DNA of 64,000 bases, taken from positions 121,991 to 185,990 of the forward strand of contig NZ_JEMF01000016.1 in assembly GCF_000591415.1 (NCBI RefSeq), written 5' to 3'. The stretch is from Cobetia crustatorum (lineage in GTDB: Bacteria > Pseudomonadota > Gammaproteobacteria > Pseudomonadales > Halomonadaceae). Both the position numbers and the translations under genes were made by a program. The notes below the pieces were generated by a model. That model worked only from the letters and a program-made list of their open reading frames with translations. It was not told where the DNA came from and did no database searches. This document shows positions 36,259 through 46,677 of this stretch, one piece after another. The first letter of the stretch is position 1, and the number at the start of each line of letters is the position of its first letter.

Positions 36259-37287
36259 ATGCCGGGTGAATTCGAGCTGATTGCCCGCTACTTCCATCGC
36301 GATCTGTCCGCAGCGCCGGGTGTATTGTTGGGGCCGGGTGACGACTGTGCACTGCTCGCGCCCAGCGATGGCATGCAGCTGGCAGTCAGTGTCGATACCT
36401 CAGTGGCGGGTGTGCACTTTCCGCCAGATGCACCGGCGTCTGCCATCGGTCATCGGGCATTGGCGGTCAATCTGTCTGATCTCGCCGCCATGGGCGCCAC
36501 GCCGCGTTGGGCGCTGTTGGCGCTGACACTGCCAGACGTCGATGAAGATTGGCTGCATGGATTTGCAGCCGGTTTCCACGCGCTGGCGGATCGACACGGC
36601 ATTGCGCTGGTGGGTGGCGATGTCACGCGAGGGCCGCTTTCGATCACGATTACTGTGCATGGAGAGCTGCCTTTAGTGCTGAATGCTGCCAGTACCATTG
36701 ATCGCGTGTCGCAGCCGATTCTACGTCGCGATGGCGCAAGTGAGGACGATCTTGTCGTCATCACGGGACAGCCGGGGCTGGCACATGCGGGACTGAAGGC
36801 ATGGCAATCCGGTCAGCGTGACGTACTTGATCCTTGCCTTGCCGCCTACCTGCGTCCTGAACCGCGTATCGATGCCGGAATGGCGCTACGTGAGTTGGCG
36901 AGCGCCGCATTGGATGTCTCCGACGGCGTGATGGGGGATCTGTCACATATCTGTCGTGCGAGTCAGTTGTCGGCGGCTATCGAGTTGAATCAGCTGCCGC
37001 TGGCGCCTGAGTTGATCGCTGCACTGGGTGAGCAAGGTGCGCAGCAGGCGGTGCTCAATGGTGGCGATGACTATGAGTTGTTGCTGACGCTTCCTGAGGC
37101 CAATCTTGACGCTGCCAGAGCAGTATTGCGTGCCAGTCATCTGTCCTTGACGGTTATTGGCCGTATGCACACGACACAGGAAGAGGTTCATCGTGTGTCG
37201 TTGCTGAAGGCTGGTGTCGAGCAGATAGCGACAGGACAAAGCTGGCAGCATTTTCCGGCGAACACGACTGCGGAGGTGTCTTCATGA
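36259..37287 (+). CDS. thiL: Thiamine-monophosphate kinase
   Basis: 342 residues from ATG 36259, one base after the nusB stop. The PurM-like fold is clear: MPGEFELIARYF, GPGDDCALLAP (ATP/Mg), VNLSDLAAMGATPRWALLAL, GGDVTRGPLSITITVHGELP and ALDVSDGVMGDLSHICR. It phosphorylates thiamine monophosphate to the active diphosphate. The ATGA overlap with pgpA couples the two. Confidence 0.95.
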   Translation: MPGEFELIARYFHRDLSAAPGVLLGPGDDCALLAPSDGMQLAVSVDTSVAGVHFPPDAPASAIGHRALAVNLSDLAAMGATPRWALLALTLPDVDEDWLHGFAAGFHALADRHGIALVGGDVTRGPLSITITVHGELPLVLNAASTIDRVSQPILRRDGASEDDLVVITGQPGLAHAGLKAWQSGQRDVLDPCLAAYLRPEPRIDAGMALRELASAALDVSDGVMGDLSHICRASQLSAAIELNQLPLAPELIAALGEQGAQQAVLNGGDDYELLLTLPEANLDAARAVLRASHLSLTVIGRMHTTQEEVHRVSLLKAGVEQIATGQSWQHFPANTTAEVSS

Positions 37288-37757
37288 ATCGTGCACCTGC
37301 CAGTGTATGGCGGCGGCCCGTCCACTTTCTAGCCTTCGGGTTAGGCAGCGGTACTGCACCCTTTGCGCCGGGTACCTTCGGGACACTCGCTGCGATTCCC
37401 TTTTACTGGATGATGGCCAGCCTCAGTCTATGGCCCTATCTTGCAATAGTGCTGGTGGCGTCCATTGTCGGTATCTGGATCTGTGATCGTACTTCCAAGG
37501 ATCTCGGTGTCCACGATCACTCGGGTATCGTCTGGGATGAGTTTGTCGGTTACTGGATTACGATGGTGGCCGTACCGTTCTCATGGCAGGCTGCCTTGTG
37601 GGGCTTTGTCGTTTTCCGAGTCTTCGATATCTTGAAACCGTGGCCGATACGTTGGGCTGACCGACGTGTCGCCGGCGGATTCGGCATCATGCTGGATGAT
37701 GTCTTCGCGGGCATCTTTGCCTGGTCGACGATGCACCTCTGGCTGTGGTTTCACTGA
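37284..37757 (+). CDS. pgpA: Phosphatidylglycerophosphatase A
   Basis: 157 residues from ATG 37284 in the thiL stop. It is a multi-pass inner-membrane protein with FGSGTAPFAPGTFGTLAAIP-like active-site sequence (GLGSGTAPFAPGTFGTLAAI), DHSGIVWDEFVGYWI and FRVFDILKPWPIRWADRRVA. It removes phosphate from phosphatidylglycerophosphate and is linked to pgsA activity. It closes the rib-nusB-thiL operon. Confidence 0.95.
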   Translation: MNRAPASVWRRPVHFLAFGLGSGTAPFAPGTFGTLAAIPFYWMMASLSLWPYLAIVLVASIVGIWICDRTSKDLGVHDHSGIVWDEFVGYWITMVAVPFSWQAALWGFVVFRVFDILKPWPIRWADRRVAGGFGIMLDDVFAGIFAWSTMHLWLWFH

Positions 37758-37867
37758 TGACTCTGGTTTTGCCGACAGATTCATCGGCGTTGATGGCTTC
37801 ATTACGCGACATATGACGCACTGCGTAGACGGTGCAATGCTTAAATAACGATACACAAGGGATAACA

Positions 37868-39151
37868 ATGATGGGCAAGGGACTTGTAACTGCGGCAGTA
37901 GTCGTCGCGATCGGTGCTGCTGGTTATGTTGGTGGTGTGGCTTACTCCAGTCAGCGTTTTGACGAAGAAATGGCGCGCATGGTGGCGGAGCTCGACAAGA
38001 GTTCTGATATCAAGGCGAGCCGTACCGACGTTGAGAGCGGCTGGTTCGACTCTACCGGTCGCGTTGAGATGGAGCTGGCGACTGGCGCAGAGCAAGGCCC
38101 CGTGCGCATGGTACTGCCTTATGAAGCCGGTCACGGTCTGCTGTCTACCAGCATGAAGGGCAACGTCAAGCTGCTGCTGGGTAAGCCGGCGCGTGATGTG
38201 CTCTCTGATGTCGTCGGTGATGGCAAGGCGATCGCCTTTGAGGGCAGTGTCGATAACTTCAGCGGTGCCAGCGACACGACCCTGACACTACCGGCCTTTG
38301 AATGGCAGGATCCTGAGAGCGGCACGCGCTTTGATTTCAAGGGCGGCGAAATGACCGCTTCTCATGATGGTAGTGACACACCTGAGATCAAGGTGGAAGG
38401 CGAGATCACACCCTTTGACATCATGAATGATAAGGAAACGATCAGTGTCGGCACCTTGAGCCTGAATGGGCTTTATCGTGGTGCGGATAATGATTTCCGT
38501 CAGGATGACAACATTACGCTCGATACCCTGACTATCGACAATGGTATGGGTCAACCGCCAGTTGTCGCGACGGATATCAGCTACGCCGGTGAGACGCGCC
38601 TTGATCCGACGGAGCTGCGTTATCTGATGAAGCTGGCTGTCAAGGACGTGAGCGCAGGTGATCAGCAAATGGCCAGTGGCAAGTTGGCACTGTCGATTGA
38701 CCGTCTGCAGGGGGCGGCTGTTTATGACCTCATCACCCAGCTGCAGGGACTGTTGGAAGAAGCTGGCAAGCCGTTTGAAGAGCTGAGTGAGAGTGAGCAG
38801 GTCGCCATGCTTGAGAAGGTTGAAGCGCCGCTGTTCACCATGCTGAGTACCTCTCCGCGCTTGACGCTTGAATCATTCGAAGCCAAGAGCCAGGTATTTG
38901 GGGTCGACATGAGTGGTGATGGCCAGCTGATCCTGGACGGAACAGACGCCACTGATTTGAGTGTTGCTGAGTTGCAGACCACACAAGGTCAGCAGGCATT
39001 CCTCAACCGCATGAGTGGGCGTTTCGAATTCCGCAATGTGCCGCCGATGCTTGCATTGATGGCAGGTCTCTCGCCGGAAGCGACTGACAAGAATGTTGTG
39101 CTGACCATTGAGGGTGACAAGCTGAGCGTCAATGGCACACCTATCTATTGA
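37868..39151 (+). CDS. YdgA-like DUF945 protein
   Basis: 427 residues from ATG 37868 (AAGGG upstream). An uncleaved N-terminal membrane anchor (LVTAAVVVAIGAAGYVGGVA) precedes a large exported beta-rich domain. Features of DUF945 are the SRTDVESGWFDSTGRVEMEL start and the C-terminal LMAGLSPEATDKNVVLTIEG. The function of this family is not defined. It is separated by 110 bp from pgpA and followed by a hairpin terminator. Confidence 0.8.
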   Translation: MMGKGLVTAAVVVAIGAAGYVGGVAYSSQRFDEEMARMVAELDKSSDIKASRTDVESGWFDSTGRVEMELATGAEQGPVRMVLPYEAGHGLLSTSMKGNVKLLLGKPARDVLSDVVGDGKAIAFEGSVDNFSGASDTTLTLPAFEWQDPESGTRFDFKGGEMTASHDGSDTPEIKVEGEITPFDIMNDKETISVGTLSLNGLYRGADNDFRQDDNITLDTLTIDNGMGQPPVVATDISYAGETRLDPTELRYLMKLAVKDVSAGDQQMASGKLALSIDRLQGAAVYDLITQLQGLLEEAGKPFEELSESEQVAMLEKVEAPLFTMLSTSPRLTLESFEAKSQVFGVDMSGDGQLILDGTDATDLSVAELQTTQGQQAFLNRMSGRFEFRNVPPMLALMAGLSPEATDKNVVLTIEGDKLSVNGTPIY

Positions 39152-39227
39152 GTCTCTGCTGAGTTGGTCTTGAGGCTGCAGCAATGCTGTCGTCAGAACC
39201 TTTCAGCAAGCATGCTGTGTGATATCA

Positions 39228-39263
39228 CGACGATGCCCGCCTCTTGGCGGGCATCGTCGTTTC
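39228..39263 (+). terminator. Terminator after the YdgA-like gene
   Basis: ACGACGATGCCCGCC and GGCGGGCATCGTCGT form a 15-bp perfect stem around TCTT, followed by TTTCC. Confidence 0.85.
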
Positions 39264-39360
39264 CGCATCCCCAATTTATGGATGGACTTGATAAAGCATG
39301 CAGTTGGCCGCATTGCAGTCGTTAATCGCCTCAGCCGAGGCCCGGTTTCAAGAGGGTTGC

Positions 39361-41817
39361 ATGTCACGTCACGAAAAGACTCCCGATCACGACGATATTC
39401 TCTCTGGCTTCGAAGATGATGGCCAGGCCGAGGAACATGACCAGCCGATGACTGGCGGCCTGGTGCCCAGTGGTGATCAGTTACCTGAGCGCCTCTATCT
39501 GCTGCCTATTCATAATCGTCCCTTCTTTCCCGCTCAAGTACAGCCGCTGGTCATCAACAAGCAGCGTTGGGCAGAGACCATGCAATTGGTCGGCAACACG
39601 CCGCATCACGCCGTGGGCCTCGTCTTTGTCGGCGATGTTGAAGTCGATGAGCTGGAGGTCGAAAGCTTCCCCGAAATTGGCTCGGCAGTCAGAGTGCACA
39701 AGCCTGAAGACGGCCAGGAGCAGGTACAGTTCATCGCCCAGGGATTGCGGCGTTTCCGTATCACGCGCTGGTTGTCGCGCAAGCCGCCGTATCTGGTGGA
39801 AGTGACCTATCCGCGTGAGGCGGTGGACACCGAAAGTGATGAGACACGTGCTTACGCGATGGCGATGATCAATGGCATCAAGGAATTGTTGCCGATCAAT
39901 CCGCTCTACGGTGAGGAGCTCAAGCAGTATCTCAATCGCTTCAGTCCACATGAGCCGGGTCCGCTGACGGACTTCGCTGCTGCCATCACTTCCGCGAAAG
40001 GGGCGGAGCTACAAGAGGTACTGGAATCCCTACCGGTGATGGAGCGTATGCAGAAGGTGTTGCCACTGCTGCGCAAGGAGATTGAGGTCGCTCAATTACA
40101 GACCGAAATATCTCAGCAAGTGAACGCACAGATGGAGAAGCATCAGCGTGAGTTCTTCCTGCGCGAGCAGCTCAAGGTTATCCAACGCGAATTGGGCATC
40201 TCCAAGGATGATCGCGAGAACGATGTGGATACCTTCCGCGGTCGCCTCGAGGAATTGAAGGTGCCGGAGCGGGTGCAGTCGCGAATTGACGATGAACTCG
40301 ACAAACTGTCGGTGCTGGAAACCGGCTCACCGGAATATGGTACGACGCGTAACTATCTCGATTGGTTGACCTCATTGCCGTGGGGCATTACCTCGACCGA
40401 TCAGTTGAACCTGGCTCATGCGCGCACGGTGCTTAACCGTGATCACGATGGCCTGGAAGATGTTAAATCGCGGATTATTGAATTTCTTGCTGAAGGAACC
40501 TTCAAGGGCGACGTTGGCGGTTCTATTCTGCTGCTGGTCGGCCCGCCCGGGGTTGGCAAGACCTCCATTGGCCGATCCATCGCTCAAGCACTGGGTCGTG
40601 AGTTCTATCGCTTCTCGGTAGGGGGGATGCGTGATGAGTCCGAGATCAAAGGCCATCGTCGCACCTATGTCGGTGCCATGCCGGGCAAGCTGGTTCAAGC
40701 ACTCAAGGAAGTGAAGGTCGAGAATCCCGTGATCATGCTTGATGAGATCGACAAGCTCGGTCAGTCCTTCCAGGGCGATCCAGCTTCGGCGTTGCTTGAG
40801 GTGCTTGATTCTGAGCAGAATGTCGACTTCCTCGATCATTATCTTGATGTCCGCCTGGATCTCTCCAAGGTGCTGTTCGTGTGTACTGCCAATACGCTAG
40901 ATAGCATTCCCAGCCCTTTGCTGGATCGCATGGAACAGATCCGCCTCTCGGGTTATATCGCTGAAGAGAAGGTGGCGATTGCCAAGCATCACCTGTGGCC
41001 GAAACTGCTGACCCGCGACAACATCCCCAAGAAACGCATCAATCTTTCCGACGCAGCGCTGCGTCAGGTGATTGAAGGCTACGCCCGTGAGGCGGGGGTG
41101 CGTCAGCTGGAGAAACAGTTGCACCGCATCGTGCGCAAGGCCGCCGTCAAGTTGCTTGAGGAGGAGCTGGATACCGTCAAGGTGTCGGTCAAGAATCTTG
41201 AGGAATTTCTTGGTGCTCCGATATTCCGTAAAGAGAAGGTAATGGCGGGCGAAGGGGTGGTCACTGGTCTCGCCTGGACCAGTATGGGCGGTGCCACCTT
41301 GCCTATTGAAGCGACGCGAGTGCACGGTTTGACACGAGGCCTCAAGCTGACCGGCAAGTTGGGCGAAGTGATGCAGGAATCGGCCAATATCGCCTATTCT
41401 TATGCACTGGCTAATCTGGCGGCATACGATGCTGAGCCTGGTTTCTTCAATGAATCCTTCATCCATCTGCATGTCCCTGAAGGCGCCACACCGAAGGATG
41501 GCCCGAGTGCAGGCGTGACCATGACGACTGCCTTGATGTCACTGGCGAAGCATCAAGCGCCGCGCAAGGGACTGGCCATGACAGGCGAACTGACGCTGAC
41601 GGGGCAGGTGCTGCCAGTCGGAGGAATACGCGAGAAGGTGATTGCTGCACGACGTAGCGATATCTTTGAACTGATTCTGCCGCAGGCCAATCAGCGCGAC
41701 TATGACGAGCTGCCGGACTATCTGAAGGAAGGCATGACCGTGCACTTCGCCGCCCGCTATGCAGATGTCGCTCGGGTAGCCTTTGATACTGGTGCTTCCA
41801 CCGGAATGCGTCACTGA
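39361..41817 (+). CDS. lon: ATP-dependent Lon protease
   Basis: 818 residues from ATG 39361. A start at 39298 would add 21 residues without a better ribosome site. The N-terminal Lon domain ([20 protein letters not shown]) is followed by a coiled-coil/helical segment, an AAA+ module with Walker [10 protein letters not shown] (K400) and Walker [10 protein letters not shown], and the protease domain with catalytic S716 in DGPSAGVTM. The acidic N-terminal tail of about 40 residues ([20 protein letters not shown]) is an addition to the E. coli form. It degrades misfolded and regulatory proteins in the cytoplasm. Confidence 0.96.
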   Translation: MSRHEKTPDHDDILSGFEDDGQAEEHDQPMTGGLVPSGDQLPERLYLLPIHNRPFFPAQVQPLVINKQRWAETMQLVGNTPHHAVGLVFVGDVEVDELEVESFPEIGSAVRVHKPEDGQEQVQFIAQGLRRFRITRWLSRKPPYLVEVTYPREAVDTESDETRAYAMAMINGIKELLPINPLYGEELKQYLNRFSPHEPGPLTDFAAAITSAKGAELQEVLESLPVMERMQKVLPLLRKEIEVAQLQTEISQQVNAQMEKHQREFFLREQLKVIQRELGISKDDRENDVDTFRGRLEELKVPERVQSRIDDELDKLSVLETGSPEYGTTRNYLDWLTSLPWGITSTDQLNLAHARTVLNRDHDGLEDVKSRIIEFLAEGTFKGDVGGSILLLVGPPGVGKTSIGRSIAQALGREFYRFSVGGMRDESEIKGHRRTYVGAMPGKLVQALKEVKVENPVIMLDEIDKLGQSFQGDPASALLEVLDSEQNVDFLDHYLDVRLDLSKVLFVCTANTLDSIPSPLLDRMEQIRLSGYIAEEKVAIAKHHLWPKLLTRDNIPKKRINLSDAALRQVIEGYAREAGVRQLEKQLHRIVRKAAVKLLEEELDTVKVSVKNLEEFLGAPIFRKEKVMAGEGVVTGLAWTSMGGATLPIEATRVHGLTRGLKLTGKLGEVMQESANIAYSYALANLAAYDAEPGFFNESFIHLHVPEGATPKDGPSAGVTMTTALMSLAKHQAPRKGLAMTGELTLTGQVLPVGGIREKVIAARRSDIFELILPQANQRDYDELPDYLKEGMTVHFAARYADVARVAFDTGASTGMRH

Positions 41818-41854
41818 TCGGATATGCGAAGTGTCTCTCTGACGTCACGTAACT

Positions 41855-41902
41855 GCCCAGACACACAAACCCCGCCAAATGGCGGGGTTTGTGTGTCTGG
41901 GC
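41855..41902 (+). terminator. Long perfect hairpin after lon
   Basis: A 22-bp uninterrupted stem (GCCCAGACACACAAACCCCG...CGGGGTTTGTGTGTCTGGGC) surrounds AAAT, 40 bp after the lon stop. The stem is unusually long and there is no extended U-tract after it. Confidence 0.85.
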
Positions 41903-42001
41903 GCGACAGGCATCATCAGCGGGAGCATGAGATGCGCCGAGCGAGGTCTCAGATGATTCAGATGTTTAAGTGCTTCAAGCTTCAGGGTTTGCTTGGACAG
42001 C

Positions 42002-42343
42002 TTAGACCGGATCTAGCTGTTCCAGTATCGCGGCATCGGCGGCATTGCGGCCGACGCTGGCGATGCCGTTATCGCGACCTGATTCTGACTTATACATCTG
42101 ACTGCGACCAATTTGCTGACTGTTGGCTGCCAGCAGCGTGAAGTAGAAGCGTCCGTCCTTGGCGATTTCTTTCGTGAAGCGTTTCTCTTCAATGGCATTC
42201 TTGCGCACAGATTCCACCCCGTTCAGGCAGCCACGCTTGTCGGCATAGCCCTGGCTCTGGAGAATCTGCTCGCCGTTACCGGCCTTGAGGGCAAAGTAGA
42301 ACTTGTTGTCCTTGCCACGCGTGATGACAAATTTTCCGGCCAT
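42002..42343 (-). CDS. YegP-family (DUF1508) protein
   Basis: 113 residues from ATG 42343, with AGGAG seven bases upstream. It has two tandem DUF1508 units of about 50 residues: GKFVITRGKDNKFYFALKAG...ILQSQGYADKRGCLNGVESV and the second RFTKEIAKDGRFYFTLLAAN...GRSQMYKSESGRDNGIASVG. The double-unit form is that of E. coli YegP. The biochemical role is unknown. It is on the opposite strand to lon and ilvD. Confidence 0.88.
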   Translation of the reverse strand: MAGKFVITRGKDNKFYFALKAGNGEQILQSQGYADKRGCLNGVESVRKNAIEEKRFTKEIAKDGRFYFTLLAANSQQIGRSQMYKSESGRDNGIASVGRNAADAAILEQLDPV

Positions 42344-42712
42344 GTGTGACTCCTGTTCCTTGTGGAATATATGGCGTCCCCGCGCCTGAAAGCATGTGCC
42401 TGCAGGAAAGAATTCGCTGTATAGAGCGTATCGCCACGACTTGATGCTGCAAGCGAGTGATTCAACGATCCTGGCCATCATTCTTGTGTTGCGTCATGAG
42501 CCACGCAGATTTCAGGTGTCATTGATGGCGCTCTCTGGTAGGCAAATAGGGGCGTGGCGTGACAGAATTGCTATCAGGTAGATCTCGCTTGGCCTTCGCG
42601 CCGCGAGTCACCACTGGACACCAGTCACTAGTGACTGACCAAAACAGAAGCCGCTCCCGTTGGGACAGTTCCTCCCTTTTCAGGAGAGCGGCCAAGCATT
42701 GACGAGGACACC

Positions 42713-44557
42713 ATGCCAGAGTATCGCTCTCGTACTACCACCGCGGGTCGCAACATGGCCGGCGCTCGCGCCCTGTGGCGCGCCACCGGCATGAAGGATG
42801 ACGACTTCCAGAAGCCGATCATCGCGGTGGCCAACTCCTTCACGCAGTTCGTGCCGGGCCACGTCCACCTCAAGGACATGGGCCAGCTGGTCGCGCGTGA
42901 AATCGAGAAAGCCGGCGGTGTTGCCAAGGAATTCAATACCATCGCAGTCGATGACGGTATCGCGATGGGTCACGATGGCATGCTGTATTCATTGCCATCG
43001 CGTGACCTGATCGCCGATAGCGTCGAGTACATGGTGAATGCTCACTGTGCCGATGCGTTGGTATGTATCTCCAACTGCGACAAGATCACGCCTGGAATGT
43101 TGATGGCTGCCATGCGCCTTAACGTGCCGGTCATCTTCGTTTCAGGTGGTCCGATGGAGGCCGGCAAGACCAAGCTTCTGGATCACGGTCTTGATCTGGT
43201 CGATGCCATGGTCATCGCGGCTGATGACAGTGTCGATGATGAAACCGTCGCCGAGATCGAACGCAGCGCCTGCCCGACCTGCGGCAGCTGTTCTGGCATG
43301 TTCACGGCCAACTCCATGAACTGTCTGATGGAAGCGCTGGGTCTGGCATTGCCGGGTAACGGTACTGTGCTTGCGACCCACTCTGATCGTCGTCGCCTGT
43401 TCGAGAATGCAGGCCACCGTATCGTTGAGCTGGCGCGTCGCTATTACGAAGGTAATGAAGCGCATCTGTTGCCACGCGCGATTGGTTCGCGGGCCGCCTT
43501 CACCAACGCGATGACGCTGGATATCGCGATGGGTGGCTCCACCAACACCATTCTGCACCTGCTGGCAGCAGCGCAGGAGGCAGAGATCGACTTCACGCTG
43601 TCTGATATCGATCAGCTGTCACACAAAGTGCCACAGATGTGCAAGGTCGCGCCCAATACGCAGAAGTACCACATTGAGGACGTCCATCGTGCCGGCGGCA
43701 TCATGGGCATTCTCGGTGAGCTGGATCGTGCCGGTGTCATTGATACCTCGGTACCGACGGTCTATGGCGATTCACTCTCTGCTGCACTCGAAGAGTGGGA
43801 CATCATGCGCTCGCCTACCGATGCGGTGATCGAATTTTATCGGGCAGGTCCTGGTGGTATTCCGACCCAGACGGCCTTCTCCCAGAGTGCGCGTTGGCCG
43901 AGTCTGGATGGTGATCGTGCCAATGGTTGTATCCGTGACTATGCGCACTGCTTCTCTACCGAAGGCGGCTTGGCTGTGCTTTACGGTAACATCGCGCTGG
44001 ATGGTTGTGTGGTGAAGACCGCCGGTGTCGATGACTCGATTCTAGTCTTCGAGGGAAGCGCCTATGTGTGTGAATCTCAGGATCAAGCGGTGGAAGACGT
44101 CCTGGCCGACAAGGTCAAGGAAGGCGATGTCGTGATCATTCGTTATGAAGGTCCGAAGGGCGGCCCGGGCATGCAGGAAATGCTCTATCCGACGTCCTAT
44201 CTCAAGTCCAAGGGACTGGGCAAGGCCTGTGCGCTGCTGACTGACGGTCGCTTCTCGGGCGGTACCTCGGGTCTTTCCATCGGCCATGCGTCTCCGGAAG
44301 CTGCGGCGGGTGGTGCCATCGGTCTGGTCGAGCATGGCGATACCATCCTGATCGATATTCCGAATCGCACCATCAACGTGCAACTGTCTGATGCAGAGCT
44401 GCATGCCCGTCGCGAAGCGATGGAAGCGCGTGGCAAGGATGCCTGGAAGCCAAGTATCCAGCGTAACCGTCGTGTCTCTGCGGCGCTCAAGGCCTATGCA
44501 TTGCTGGCGACCTCTGCCGATAAAGGTGCAGTGCGCGATCTGAGCAAGCTGGACTGA
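42713..44557 (+). CDS. ilvD: Dihydroxy-acid dehydratase
   Basis: 614 residues from ATG 42713 (GACGAGGACACC upstream). Fe-S ligand motifs are [10 protein letters not shown] and [18 protein letters not shown], with [15 protein letters not shown] near the N terminus and [20 protein letters not shown] near the C terminus. It dehydrates dihydroxy-isovalerate and dihydroxy-methylvalerate in branched-chain amino acid synthesis. It is monocistronic with a terminator about 45 bp downstream. Confidence 0.97.
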   Translation: MPEYRSRTTTAGRNMAGARALWRATGMKDDDFQKPIIAVANSFTQFVPGHVHLKDMGQLVAREIEKAGGVAKEFNTIAVDDGIAMGHDGMLYSLPSRDLIADSVEYMVNAHCADALVCISNCDKITPGMLMAAMRLNVPVIFVSGGPMEAGKTKLLDHGLDLVDAMVIAADDSVDDETVAEIERSACPTCGSCSGMFTANSMNCLMEALGLALPGNGTVLATHSDRRRLFENAGHRIVELARRYYEGNEAHLLPRAIGSRAAFTNAMTLDIAMGGSTNTILHLLAAAQEAEIDFTLSDIDQLSHKVPQMCKVAPNTQKYHIEDVHRAGGIMGILGELDRAGVIDTSVPTVYGDSLSAALEEWDIMRSPTDAVIEFYRAGPGGIPTQTAFSQSARWPSLDGDRANGCIRDYAHCFSTEGGLAVLYGNIALDGCVVKTAGVDDSILVFEGSAYVCESQDQAVEDVLADKVKEGDVVIIRYEGPKGGPGMQEMLYPTSYLKSKGLGKACALLTDGRFSGGTSGLSIGHASPEAAAGGAIGLVEHGDTILIDIPNRTINVQLSDAELHARREAMEARGKDAWKPSIQRNRRVSAALKAYALLATSADKGAVRDLSKLD

Positions 44558-44600
44558 TTCGAGAACGCTGAATCAGCAGAGCAAGCAGCATGCATACTGA

Positions 44601-44628
44601 CAACGGCCACCCTCAGGGGTGGCCGTTG
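44601..44628 (+). terminator. Terminator after ilvD
   Basis: CAACGGCCACCC pairs with GGGTGGCCGTTG around TCAG, followed by CTGTT. Confidence 0.8.
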
Positions 44629-44744
44629 CTGTTACTGCGAAGTCGTGAAGACGCTACCTACCGTCACTCGCATGCTGGCTGCTGTAGTCCGTATGTCGGT
44701 TACGAGCAGCCTGAAGCGAGCTATCTCAGCGCTAGTGGCTAGGC

Positions 44745-44867
44745 TTAGGCGGCTTCAGCCAGCACAAGAGCTGGTTGTTCTTCGGAGTCGAGTGCTTCCA
44801 GCGCCAACTCGATGGTGAACCAGTTATCGTCCACCCAGAGTTCCAACGCCTCATTGCTCATACACAT
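44745..44867 (-). CDS. Small acidic 40-residue protein
   Basis: ATG 44867 is preceded by GGGGAG at a good spacing of eight bases. A second ATG two codons on (MSNEALE) is also possible. The peptide ends in an acidic then hydrophobic segment (ELALEALDSEEQPALVLAEA). I do not recognise the family. The ribosome site and host-like codons favour a real gene, but a length of 40 leaves room for chance. The other features nearby are the ilvD and 45011 terminators. Confidence 0.4.
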   Translation of the reverse strand: MCMSNEALELWVDDNWFTIELALEALDSEEQPALVLAEAA

Positions 44868-45010
44868 CGTCAAGTCTCCCCAAGAGTATTGGCAAACCAG
44901 TGAGTGTGATGGTGCACTGCTGATCAGCAGCAAGCATTAGTATGGCGTGTTATAGGAAGCAGCGAGGGAGGATTGCACGATGACTTGATGTCAGCGTGTA
45001 GAGATAGCGA

Positions 45011-45063
45011 AAGCAGGACATCACCCATGGTTATTTTTTCATGGGTGATGTCCTGCTTTTTTT
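45011..45063. terminator. Strong bidirectional terminator
   Basis: An 18-bp stem (AGCAGGACATCACCCATG and CATGGGTGATGTCCTGCT) encloses GTTATTTTTT and has a run of seven T on the plus-strand side. It lies 30 bp beyond the stop codon of the minus-strand HerA-like gene. Confidence 0.85.
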
Positions 45064-45093
45064 CGTGTTTTTCCTGAGATCAAGTAGAAGGAG

Positions 45094-46677
45094 TTAGCGC
45101 TTGGTGAATGAGCGAATCAGGCTGCGAATCAATGAGCGCCCCAGTTGAGAGCCTAGCGCGCGCATGACCGATTTGATCAGTGTCTCTAGCGCTCCCTGGC
45201 GTTTGCGCCCGCCAGAACTTGATGATTTGGAACGTGAGGAGTCTGGGTACGATGGCGGGGCATGCGATGTAACGGGACCTGGCACAGCGGTCGATGCATC
45301 CGTGTGGGCTGCGTCGCTGGTAGAAGAGCCTGCTGCCTCAGGCATGGGTGAGGTCGTTGTCTTGATGGCTGCGGCCTGTGAAGTCAGGCGTGCTTCGAGG
45401 CGCTCATGAGCAGAGTCACGGTCGATCCGCTCGTCATAGCGTCCAGTCAGCGAAGAACTGGCTAAAACCTCTGTCCGTTCGGTGTCGGTCAATGGACCTA
45501 TCCGTCCGCGTGGTGGCGCGATCAACGTGCGCTCTACCTGCGTCGGTACACCCTTGTTATCCAATACTGAGACTAACGCTTCACCGACGCCCAGCTCGGT
45601 AATCACCTGTGCGGTGTCGAGTGCGGGGTTCGGACGGAAAGTGTCAGCCGCTGTCTTGACGGCTTTTTGATCACGTGGAGTAAAGGCACGCAGTGCGTGC
45701 TGGATGCGATTACCCAGCTGGCCGAGTACATCATCGGGAATATCTGCCGGTGACTGGGTCACGAAGTAGACACCGACACCCTTGGAGCGAATCAGACGCA
45801 CCGTCTGTTCGAGTCGCTCCAATAGCGCCTTGGGCGCTGCATCAAAGAGCAAATGCGCCTCATCGAAGAAGAATACTAATACTGGCTTCTCGGCATCGCC
45901 GCGTTCCGGTAGGACGCGAAATAGCGTCGACAGGAACCACAACAGGAAGGTCGTATAAAGGCGCGGGCTCTGCATAAGCTCACGTCCGTCGAGTAGATTG
46001 ATGAAGCCGCGCGTGTGCTCACCTTTTCCCACGGTCGCCAGCATGTCATTGATATCGAGAGCGGGCTCGGCGAAGAAACGCTCGCCGCCCTGAGTGGCCA
46101 GTACATGCACGCGTCTCAGCATGGCCCCCAGACTTTGTGGGCTGACGCGGCCATAGCGCTCCTCGAAGCTGTCGCGCTCACGCTCGATGTGCTTGAGCAG
46201 GCTGATGAGATCCTTGAGGTCGATCAGCTCGAGTCCTTCGCGTTCGGCATGATCAAATGCGAGATGCATCAATCCACCTTGCGTCTCGTTGAGCTCTAGT
46301 AGCGACGACATGAGATCCGGGCCCATGGAAGCCACGCTGGCGCGTACGGCATGGCCACTCTCGCCGTAAAGATCCCACAATCGGACGGGAGAGGCCTGTG
46401 GCTGCCAATCATTGATACCAAGGCTCGCGAGTCGTTCATCGACACGAGGATGTGGTGTACCTGCGACTGCAATTCCGGAAAGGTCGCCTTTCACATCCGC
46501 TGTGAAAACAGGCACTCCCATGCGCGAGAATCCTTCGGCTAGCACTTGCAGGGTGACTGTCTTGCCAGTGCCGGTAGCGCCTGCGACCAGGCCATGACGA
46601 TTGGCGAGTCGGCCTGCAAGCGTGACGTGACCTTGCGGGCCTTGCCCTGCAAGACCACCGATAAGGACCTCATTCAT
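45094..46677 (-). CDS. HerA-like ATPase (DUF853, YjgR family)
   Basis: 527 residues from ATG 46677 (AGGAGAGC upstream). Walker A is GATGTGKTVTLQ, Walker B is PVLVFFFDEAHLLFD, and an Arg-finger region follows in SKGVGVYFVTQSPADIPDDV. The last 90 or so residues are a Ser/Pro/Thr-rich linker and a basic amphipathic tail (SQLGRSLIRSLIRSFTKR). The core matches E. coli YjgR-type proteins, a HerA/FtsK relative of unknown role. There is no NurA-like nuclease nearby, so a NurA-HerA resection pair is not supported. Confidence 0.85.
   Translation of the reverse strand: MNEVLIGGLAGQGPQGHVTLAGRLANRHGLVAGATGTGKTVTLQVLAEGFSRMGVPVFTADVKGDLSGIAVAGTPHPRVDERLASLGINDWQPQASPVRLWDLYGESGHAVRASVASMGPDLMSSLLELNETQGGLMHLAFDHAEREGLELIDLKDLISLLKHIERERDSFEERYGRVSPQSLGAMLRRVHVLATQGGERFFAEPALDINDMLATVGKGEHTRGFINLLDGRELMQSPRLYTTFLLWFLSTLFRVLPERGDAEKPVLVFFFDEAHLLFDAAPKALLERLEQTVRLIRSKGVGVYFVTQSPADIPDDVLGQLGNRIQHALRAFTPRDQKAVKTAADTFRPNPALDTAQVITELGVGEALVSVLDNKGVPTQVERTLIAPPRGRIGPLTDTERTEVLASSSLTGRYDERIDRDSAHERLEARLTSQAAAIKTTTSPMPEAAGSSTSDAAHTDASTAVPGPVTSHAPPSYPDSSRSKSSSSGGRKRQGALETLIKSVMRALGSQLGRSLIRSLIRSFTKR

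Noticed and set aside
45094..46677. NurA-HerA DNA resection or defence pair
   Set aside because: The HerA-like ATPase is of the DUF853/YjgR type and has no NurA or other nuclease gene beside it.
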